64,000 bases of DNA from contig NZ_JAKUHT010000012.1 of NCBI RefSeq assembly GCF_022436705.1, positions 186,001 through 250,000 of the forward strand, read 5' to 3'. Position numbers and translations under genes: made by a program. The notes under the pieces are model-generated. The model had not been told where the DNA came from and searched no databases. It saw nothing but the letters and a program-made list of their open reading frames with translations. This DNA comes from Nocardioides sp. CFH 31398 (GTDB lineage Bacteria > Actinomycetota > Actinomycetes > Propionibacteriales > Nocardioidaceae). Positions 58,568-64,000 of the stretch are shown piece after piece. How positions within the stretch are numbered: position 1 is the first letter of the stretch; every line of letters starts with the position of its first letter.

Positions 58568-59596
58568 GTGACCACCACCCCGACCACCCGCATCGTCCTG
58601 GCCGCCCGCCCCCACGGGGAGCCCACCGACGACGACTTCCGCACCGAGACCGTCGACACCCCCGAGCCCGGCGAGGGGCAGCTGCTCCTCCGGACGCTCC
58701 ACCTGTCGCTCGACCCGTACATGCGGGGCCGGATGAGCGACGCCGAGTCGTACGCCGACCCCACCCCGATCGACGGGGTCATGCCCGGCGGCACGGTCGG
58801 CGAGGTCGTCACCTCGAACGCCGACGGCTACTCGCCCGGCGACGTCGTCGTCGCGTACGGCGGCTGGCAGACCCACTCCGTCGTGCCCGCGAAGCACGTC
58901 CGTCGCATCGACCCCGGCGTCGCGCCGGTCTCGACGGCGCTGGGCGTCCTCGGCATGCCCGGCTTCACGGCGTACGCCGGGATGGCCGCCATCGGCAGGC
59001 CGCAGGCGGGGGAGACCGTGGTCGTCGCCGCGGCCGCCGGCCCCGTCGGCTCCGCGGTGGGCCAGATCGCCCGGCAGCGCGGGGCGCGCGCCGTCGGCAT
59101 CGCCGGCGGTCCGAGGAAGCTCGAGATGCTGCGCGAGCTCGGCTTCGACGCGGTCGTCGACCACCGCAGCGAGACCTTCGCCGACGACCTCGCCGCCGCG
59201 GTCCCCAGCGGCGTCGACGTGTACTTCGAGAACGTCGGCGGCCGCGTCACCCGTGAGGTGTGGCGCCACCTCAACCTGTACGCCCGGATCCCCGTCTGCG
59301 GCCTCGTCTCCGGCTACAACGCGACGTCCCTGCCCCAGGGTCCGGACCGGGTCCCGGCCCTGATGTCGTCGATCCTCACGAAGTCGCTGACGCTGCGCGG
59401 CTTCATCCAGACCGAGTTCGTCCCCACCCACCACGACGACTTCCTGCGCGAGATGGGTGCCTGGGTCGCCGACGGCACCGTCGGCTACCACGAGGACGTC
59501 GTCGAGGGCCTCGAGAACGCCCCGCGCGCCTTCGTCGGGATGCTGCGGGGCGAGAACCTCGGCAAGCTCGTCGTGAAGGTCGCCGACCAGGCGTAG
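58568..59596 (+). CDS. NADP-dependent MDR oxidoreductase (CurA/leukotriene B4 dehydrogenase-like)
   Basis: 342 residues. 'RTLHLSLDPYMRGRMSD' is the diagnostic CurA/PTGR N-terminal motif, and 'VVVAAAAGPVGSAVGQIARQRGARAVGIAGG' the Rossmann nucleotide site. 'DVYFENVGGRV' and 'PVCGLVSGYNA' are also family-typical. No zinc ligands. These enzymes reduce alpha,beta-unsaturated carbonyls using NADPH. Single gene with its own -10; may help detoxify enals or quinones made by neighbouring catabolism. Confidence 0.9.
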   Translation: MTTTPTTRIVLAARPHGEPTDDDFRTETVDTPEPGEGQLLLRTLHLSLDPYMRGRMSDAESYADPTPIDGVMPGGTVGEVVTSNADGYSPGDVVVAYGGWQTHSVVPAKHVRRIDPGVAPVSTALGVLGMPGFTAYAGMAAIGRPQAGETVVVAAAAGPVGSAVGQIARQRGARAVGIAGGPRKLEMLRELGFDAVVDHRSETFADDLAAAVPSGVDVYFENVGGRVTREVWRHLNLYARIPVCGLVSGYNATSLPQGPDRVPALMSSILTKSLTLRGFIQTEFVPTHHDDFLREMGAWVADGTVGYHEDVVEGLENAPRAFVGMLRGENLGKLVVKVADQA

Positions 59597-59615
59597 CAGG
59601 GCGTGGACGACGACG

Positions 59616-59647
59616 GGGGGCCGCGGAGCGTCTGCTCCGCGGCCCCC
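59616..59647. terminator. Bidirectional terminator
   Basis: Perfect 14-bp stem GGGGGCCGCGGAGC / GCTCCGCGGCCCCC with loop GTCT, extended by GAC/GTC across a one-base bulge; between convergent genes. Confidence 0.85.
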
Positions 59648-59666
59648 GTCGTGCTGCGAGGGTCGA

Positions 59667-60443
59667 CTACCGGCCGAGGCCGGTGCGGTCGATCTTGCGG
59701 TGGTAGCGCATGCCCGCCAGGCCGCCGACGAGGGCGCCGACGAGGCTGGCGACCGCGACGGCGGCGAGGGCGATCAGCCCGGCCACCCCGACGTCGCCCT
59801 GACCGAACGGCAGCCGGGGGAAGCTGTTGAGCTGCGACAGGACGTCGTACTGGGACCCGGCGACGGCACCGAGGATCGCCACGACGATCGCGATGACCAC
59901 GGCCCACAGCCACACGGCGAGGCCCTGCTTGAGGCCGTTGAAGCGCGCCATGCGTCCGGCGACGTAGCCGCCGCAGTAGTAGGCGACGAACAGCACGACG
60001 AGCAGGACGATGCCACCGACGAGCCCGATCGAGCTGAGGTCGTTCACGGTCGCGGAGTCGGCGGCGTCGGCGACGTCGCCCGGCTGGGCCGCTCCCACAG
60101 CCGCTCCGGCCGCCGCGGCGAGGGCCGTGAGGATGACGGCCATGCCGGTCGCGGTCAGCCAGCCGAAGAAGGCCGCGCCGATCTTGATGCCGCCGTGCTC
60201 CTCCTTCTCACGGCGCAGGACGTCGCGGCGCGACACCGCCGCACGGTCGTCGTGGTGGTCGTGCCGGTCGTGGTCGTGCCGGTCGTGGTCGTGCCGGTCG
60301 TGGTCGTGCCGGTCGTGCCTGGTGGCCGGCGGCGGCGCCGCGTCCTGCCGGGGCGGCGGGACGGGCTGGCCGGTGGGCTGGCCGGGGGGCCGGCCGGTCG
60401 GTCCCGGCTGTCCGGGCGGCGGGGTTCCGTAGGGGTCGCTCAT
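59667..60443 (-). CDS. Four-helix membrane protein with His-Asp-Arg repeat N-terminus
   Basis: 258 residues. Pro/Gly/Gln-rich start (1-40), then a HDRHD-type repeat block (about 42-65), a short basic/acidic linker ('RRDVLRREKEEHGGIKIG') and four hydrophobic helices (about 87-115, 136-163, 172-194, 210-240). I do not recognise a named family; similar actinobacterial membrane proteins are annotated as hypothetical. The repeat could bind divalent metals. GAGGAG ribosome binding site comes from the preceding tandem repeat. Probably co-transcribed with the MscS-like gene upstream. Confidence 0.7.
   Translation of the reverse strand: MSDPYGTPPPGQPGPTGRPPGQPTGQPVPPPRQDAAPPPATRHDRHDHDRHDHDRHDHDRHDHHDDRAAVSRRDVLRREKEEHGGIKIGAAFFGWLTATGMAVILTALAAAAGAAVGAAQPGDVADAADSATVNDLSSIGLVGGIVLLVVLFVAYYCGGYVAGRMARFNGLKQGLAVWLWAVVIAIVVAILGAVAGSQYDVLSQLNSFPRLPFGQGDVGVAGLIALAAVAVASLVGALVGGLAGMRYHRKIDRTGLGR
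60254..60319 (-). repeat. 15-bp coding tandem repeat (RHDHD), about four copies
   Basis: Unit CGGTCGTGGTCGTGC on the plus strand repeats four times with almost no variation, encoding His/Asp/Arg pentapeptides. Copy number is likely variable by slippage. Confidence 0.85.
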
Positions 60444-60452
60444 GTCGTCTCC

Positions 60453-60487
60453 TCAGCGATCAGCGATCAGCGATCAGCGGTCAGCGG
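60453..60487 (-). repeat. 7-bp tandem repeat TCAGCGR, five copies
   Basis: Five perfect or near-perfect 7-mers span the gap between the two membrane-protein genes. Each carries TGA on the minus strand; since 7 is not a multiple of 3, stops fall in all frames after the MscS-like gene. The last unit runs into the ribosome binding site of the downstream gene. Confidence 0.85.
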
Positions 60488-61449
60488 GGTGCGTTGGGGT
60501 CGTACCCACCGGGCTGCCCGGGGTAGGGCTGCTGCTCCGGGCCGGGCCACTGCTGGGTCTGGTACGGGTCGGCCTGCTGCTGACCGGCCTGGCCGGAGTA
60601 GGGCTGCTGACCGTACTGCTCCTGGGCGTACTGCTCCTGGCCGCCGTACTGCTCCTGGCCGTACTGCTCCTGGCCGTACTGCTGCTGGCCGTAGTGCTGA
60701 CCCTGGTACTGGTCCTGCTGGGCGTACTGCTGGGCCTGGTCACGGGCCTGGCGTGCCTGCTCCGACAGGCTCGGTGCGTTGGCGGCCTCGGCGCGGATGT
60801 TCGGCACCTCGGCGGACGCCTTCGTGAGGGCGTCCTCCCAGCGGTGCTGCATCGGCTTGACGAGCCCGCCCCCGACGCCGACCACGAGGATGCCGCCGAC
60901 GGTGGCGAGGATCGTGATCAGGATGGGCGTGGTGACCGTGGTGGCGACACCGACCTGGTTCAGGGCGGCCACGACGCCGAGGAACAGGATGAAGACCGAG
61001 GCGCCGTTCGCGAGCAGCCGGCCGTAGGAGAGGCCGCCGAGGGTGTTCTCGATGAGGCCCTTCACGGCGGCGGCGATGGCGGCGGCCACCACGACGATGA
61101 CGATGGCCACGATCAGGCTGGGCAGGAACGAGATGACCTGGGTGAGCAGGTCGCTGATCGGGTTGGGCCCGAAGACGCCGAACGCCAGCTGCAGGACGAA
61201 CAGCAGCAGCGTGTAGTAGATCAGCTTGCCGACGACGTCGCTGGCGTCGAGGTCGGAGTTGGCGAGGGCGCGCTTGACGCCACCGCGCTCGATGGCGCGG
61301 TCGAAGCCGACACGGGTCAGCAGGGCGCTGAGCGCCTTGCCGATCGCCTTGGCGACGAACAGGCCGATCAGCAGGATCAGCAGGAAGATGACGAGCTTGG
61401 GCACGAAGTCGGCGATGGTCGCCAGACCGGACGCGAGGGCGTCTCTCAT
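60481..61449 (-). CDS. MscS-like conserved-TM-helix protein with Gln/Tyr-rich tail
   Basis: 322 residues. The first ~205 residues hold four or five hydrophobic helices; 'LVIFLLILLIGLFVAKAIGKALSALLTRVGFDRAIERGG' matches the conserved TM-helix (pfam05552) repeat of small mechanosensitive-channel-like proteins. The last ~100 residues are low-complexity: a coiled charged stretch, then GQEQYGQEQYGGQEQYAQE-type repeats. The tail should be disordered and could drive self-association. ATG at 61449 has GAGAAGGA upstream and is preferred over a longer frame. Confidence 0.75.
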   Translation of the reverse strand: MRDALASGLATIADFVPKLVIFLLILLIGLFVAKAIGKALSALLTRVGFDRAIERGGVKRALANSDLDASDVVGKLIYYTLLLFVLQLAFGVFGPNPISDLLTQVISFLPSLIVAIVIVVVAAAIAAAVKGLIENTLGGLSYGRLLANGASVFILFLGVVAALNQVGVATTVTTPILITILATVGGILVVGVGGGLVKPMQHRWEDALTKASAEVPNIRAEAANAPSLSEQARQARDQAQQYAQQDQYQGQHYGQQQYGQEQYGQEQYGGQEQYAQEQYGQQPYSGQAGQQQADPYQTQQWPGPEQQPYPGQPGGYDPNAPR

Positions 61450-61578
61450 GGGGGATGTCCTTCTCTCGGGGGTGTGCACCGGACGAGCCGGTTCCCCGCT
61501 TCGTACCCACCACGGGGCCGCTGAGTCGCCCGGGCCTTACGGCGTAATGACGGACGGGGGGCCGGACCGTCGACGACG

Positions 61579-61612
61579 ACGGCCCGCCACCCCCGTGGGG
61601 ATGGCGGGCCGT
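61579..61612. terminator. Hairpin downstream of the aldehyde dehydrogenase gene
   Basis: ACGGCCCGCCACCCC / GGGGATGGCGGGCCGT pair across a single-base bulge, 33 bases beyond the aldehyde dehydrogenase stop on the minus strand. An outer GGACCG/CGGTCC adds to it. Nothing else supportable in 61450-61644. Confidence 0.7.
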
Positions 61613-61644
61613 GGACCGGTCCGTCGTACGACGGCGGGTGCTCC

Positions 61645-63168
61645 TCAGACGAACTCGACGCCCTGCGCGAGCGGCAGCTCGGTCGAGTAGTTGACGGTGT
61701 TGGTCGCGCGGCGCATGTAGGCGCGCCAGGCGTCGGAGCCGGACTCGCGCCCGCCGCCGGTGTCCTTCTCGCCCCCGAACGCTCCGCCGATCTCGGCGCC
61801 CGAGGGGCCGATGTTGACGTTGGCGATGCCGCAGTCGGAGCCGACGGCGGAGAGGAAGGTCTCGGCCTCCCGCACGTCGAGGGTGAAGATGGACGACGAC
61901 AGGCCCTGCGTCACGCCGTTGTGCAGCGCGATGGCCTCGTCGAGCGTCTCGTAGCCGAGGACGTAGAGCAGCGGTGCGAAGGTCTCCTCGCGCACCACCT
62001 CGGTCTGCGAGGGCATGTCGACGATGGCGGGGCGGACGTACTCCCCGCCGGCGACGCCGTCGGCCTTCTCGCCGCCGGTGACCAGGGTGCCGCCGTCCTC
62101 GGTGGCCCGGCGCACGGCAGCCTCGAAGCCCTCGCGGGCGCGGGCGTCAATGAGCGGGCCGACGAGGGTCGACGACTCCAGCGGGGAGCCGATCGGCAGG
62201 GTCTCGTAGGCCTGGGCGAGCCGACGCACCAGCTCGGAGCGGATCGACTCGTGCACGATCACCCGGCGCAGGGTGGTGCAGCGCTGACCGGCGGTGCCGA
62301 CCGCGGAGAACACGATGCCGCGCACGGCGAGGTCGAGGTCCGCGGACGGTGCGACGATCGCGGCGTTGTTGCCGCCCAGCTCCAGGAGGCTGCGACCGAG
62401 GCGCGCCGCGACGCGCGGGGCGACCTCACGACCCATGCGGGTCGATCCGGTGGCGGAGACGAGCGGGACCCGCGGGTCGTCGACCAGCGCCTCGCCCACC
62501 TCGCGCTCGCCGACGACGACCTGGGAGACGTCGGCCGGGGCGCCCACGCGGCGGGCGGCCTCGGAGAGCAGCGCCTGGCAGGCGAGGGCGGTCAGCACGG
62601 TCTTCTCCGACGGCTTCCAGACCACGGCGTCGCCGCAGACCAGAGCGAGCGCCGTGTTCCACGACCAGACGGCGACCGGGAAGTTGAAGGCCGAGATGAC
62701 GGCCACGACGCCCAGCGGGTGCCACTGCTCCATCATCCGGTGACCGGGGCGCTCGGTGGCGATGGTGAGGCCGGTGAGCTGGCGGGAGAGGCCGACCGCG
62801 AGGTCGCAGATGTCGATCATCTCCTGGACCTCCCCGAGGCCCTCGCTGACGATCTTGCCGGCCTCGATGCTCACGAGGCGGCCCAGGTCCTCCTTGTGCT
62901 CGCGCAGCAGCTCGCCGAGCTCGCGGACGAGCTGGCCGCGCACGGGGGCGGGCACGCTGCGCCACTGCTCGTACGCCGCCTGCGCGCGGCCGACGGCCTC
63001 GGCGACCTGGTCCGGGGTGTGGGCGGGCAGGCGACCGAGGACGGTGCCGTCCACGGGCGTGCGGGCCTCGACGACGGGTCCGGTGTGCTCGGCGTCGTCC
63101 GCCAGGAACGGGTCCTCGGCGCCCATGCGGGCGAGGACCTCGCGGGCGAGTCCAGCGACGTCAGTCAA
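61645..63168 (-). CDS. Aldehyde dehydrogenase, probable piperideine-6-carboxylate / aminoadipate-semialdehyde dehydrogenase
   Basis: 507 residues, NAD-dependent ALDH. 'VWKPSEKTVLTALA' binds cofactor, 'LLELGGNNAAIV' holds the general-base Glu, 'GTAGQRCTTLRRVIVH' the catalytic Cys and 'EETFAPLLYVLGY' the EEtF motif. The GGNNA/QRCTTLRR wording is typical of the ALDH7/P6C dehydrogenase group (AmaB). It would oxidise allysine to 2-aminoadipate. Start is taken as TTG 63168, which overlaps the upstream gene by 8 bases and has GAGGAGGAGAAG directly in front. Confidence 0.85.
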   Translation of the reverse strand: MTDVAGLAREVLARMGAEDPFLADDAEHTGPVVEARTPVDGTVLGRLPAHTPDQVAEAVGRAQAAYEQWRSVPAPVRGQLVRELGELLREHKEDLGRLVSIEAGKIVSEGLGEVQEMIDICDLAVGLSRQLTGLTIATERPGHRMMEQWHPLGVVAVISAFNFPVAVWSWNTALALVCGDAVVWKPSEKTVLTALACQALLSEAARRVGAPADVSQVVVGEREVGEALVDDPRVPLVSATGSTRMGREVAPRVAARLGRSLLELGGNNAAIVAPSADLDLAVRGIVFSAVGTAGQRCTTLRRVIVHESIRSELVRRLAQAYETLPIGSPLESSTLVGPLIDARAREGFEAAVRRATEDGGTLVTGGEKADGVAGGEYVRPAIVDMPSQTEVVREETFAPLLYVLGYETLDEAIALHNGVTQGLSSSIFTLDVREAETFLSAVGSDCGIANVNIGPSGAEIGGAFGGEKDTGGGRESGSDAWRAYMRRATNTVNYSTELPLAQGVEFV

Positions 63169-64000
63169 TCTTCTCCTCCTCCTCGACGAACAGCCGACCG
63201 GACGTGGTGGCGTACAGGTCGGCCAGAGAGATGTCCTCCTGGCGCACGAAACCGGTGGCCGGGAGCGTGCCTTGGGCCAGCAGCTCGACCGCCGCGACCG
63301 CGGAGGCGGCGGTGGTCCAGCTGATCGCGCGCCACACACGGCCGTCGATCTCGATCGGCAGCCAGCGTCGCACGTGGTTCTCACGGTGGGGCAGCCCGTC
63401 CATGACGCCCTCGACGGAGGCGTGGAGGTAGACGAGGTCGTCGTTCACCGGCGGCTTCGCGTCGACGAGCATCGCGCCGACCTCGGCGCGGCGGTCGCGC
63501 AGGCCGAGCTCGTCGAACAGGAAGCGCATCTGCGCGAAGTGACCGGGGTAGCGCAGCGTCTTGTAGTCGAGGCGGCGCACCCTGCCCTCGTAGGTCTGGC
63601 ACATGGTGCCGAGGCCGCCGGAGGTGAGGTCGGCCTCGAGCTCGGTGCCGTCGAGGACGACGCGCTCGGGCTCGCTCATGGCGGGGACCATGCGGCGGAC
63701 GCCGGAGCGGATGACCTCGCAGTCGTTGAGGTACTCGTTGACGACGCCCTCGGCGGACCAGTTGAACGCGTAGCCGAGCAGGCCCGTCGGGTTCTGGGGG
63801 AGCGCGCCGACCTTGAGCTCGATGGAGCGGATCTCCGAGAAGCGGGCGGCGAGCGAGGAGCCCACGATGCCGATGAGGCCGGGGGCCAGGCCGCACTGCG
63901 GCACGAACGCGGCCGCGCCCGCCGGGCTCGGCAGCGTCGCGAGCTCCATGACGCGGGCGGTGGTCGGGACGTCCTCGGTGAGGTCGAAGTAGTGCGTCCC
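63161..64000 (-). CDS. Saccharopine dehydrogenase-family protein (5' end beyond window)
   Basis: C-terminal 279 residues are visible; the frame is open through base 64000 (reading GTHYFDLTEDVPTTARV before Met at 63949). 'HYFDLTED', 'PQCGLAPGLIGIVGSSLA' and 'LDYKTLRYPGHFAQM' match the lysine 6-dehydrogenase / saccharopine reductase group. Lysine 6-dehydrogenase turns L-lysine into allysine (cyclising to piperideine-6-carboxylate), the substrate of the overlapping downstream aldehyde dehydrogenase. The C-terminus ends in EEEEKID. Confidence 0.82.
   Translation of the reverse strand, partial: GTHYFDLTEDVPTTARVMELATLPSPAGAAAFVPQCGLAPGLIGIVGSSLAARFSEIRSIELKVGALPQNPTGLLGYAFNWSAEGVVNEYLNDCEVIRSGVRRMVPAMSEPERVVLDGTELEADLTSGGLGTMCQTYEGRVRRLDYKTLRYPGHFAQMRFLFDELGLRDRRAEVGAMLVDAKPPVNDDLVYLHASVEGVMDGLPHRENHVRRWLPIEIDGRVWRAISWTTAASAVAAVELLAQGTLPATGFVRQEDISLADLYATTSGRLFVEEEEKID

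Noticed and set aside
60254..60319. 15-bp repeat as CRISPR or regulatory iterons
   Set aside because: It lies in frame inside a coding sequence and encodes a regular pentapeptide; no spacers.

Overview
The window is 64 kb of very GC-rich DNA, almost wholly coding, with frequent GTG starts and stop/start overlaps of the GTGA and ATGA type. Gene content and order point to a high-GC actinobacterium. The mreC-mreD-PBP2-rodA / B12-radical-SAM / rne / rplU-rpmA-obgE-proB run, and the iscS-mnmA-MetE-like-ligA-gatCAB backbone, suggest Nocardioidaceae or a close relative; the genus is my inference. I found no tRNA, rRNA, CRISPR array, transposase or phage gene.

Layout. 1-4604: elongasome operon (mreC fragment, mreD, mrdA, rodA). 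4692-6632: B12-binding radical SAM protein. 6927-12981: accessory block with an EAL phosphodiesterase, a convergent membrane GGDEF-EAL protein, an MFS transporter and a winged-helix protein. 13043-21196: housekeeping genes DUF2344, rne/rng, rplU, rpmA, obgE and proB. 21314-23395: a secreted DUF4394 protein and an endonuclease/exonuclease/phosphatase-fold protein. 23429-26789: iscS, mnmA and a MetE-like protein. 26887-30467: an OpuC-type osmolyte ABC transporter. 30752-31309: a PfpI protein. 31368-35597: a four-gene operon headed by a glucosyl-3-phosphoglycerate-synthase-like enzyme. 35794-38471: an acetyltransferase and ligA. 38711-43608: a five-gene nickel/peptide-type ABC importer behind a Nur-like operator. 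43626-45980: a SigE-family sigma factor with a membrane-anchored partner, and wrbA. 46075-49694: gatC, gatA and gatB. 49696-51966: two paralogous alpha-toroid surface proteins. 52015-56817: a LysR regulator facing a hydroxyquinol/resorcinol degradation operon. 56939-59596: a DUF3500 protein, a small ABM-fold monooxygenase and an MDR oxidoreductase. 59667-61449: two membrane proteins, one His-rich and one MscS-like. 61645-64000: lysine catabolism (aldehyde dehydrogenase and a saccharopine-dehydrogenase-family fragment).

How it fits together. The conserved backbone (cell elongation, RNA processing and ribosome assembly, tRNA thiolation, DNA ligation, tRNA amidation) is interrupted by accessory modules. 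These cover c-di-GMP turnover, osmolyte uptake and probable glucosylglycerate-type synthesis, nickel uptake, aromatic-ring degradation and lysine breakdown.

Regulation visible in the sequence. Many transcription-unit-leading genes have a YAnnnT hexamer 6-7 nt before the start codon and no Shine-Dalgarno, which implies leaderless mRNAs. Convergent gene pairs are usually separated by long GC-rich hairpins without U-tracts. The most informative non-coding signals are the Nur-like box at 38671-38687, a 17-codon leader frame coupled to gpgS, a structured leader of about 270 nt before rne/rng, and a 32-bp tandem repeat before gatB.
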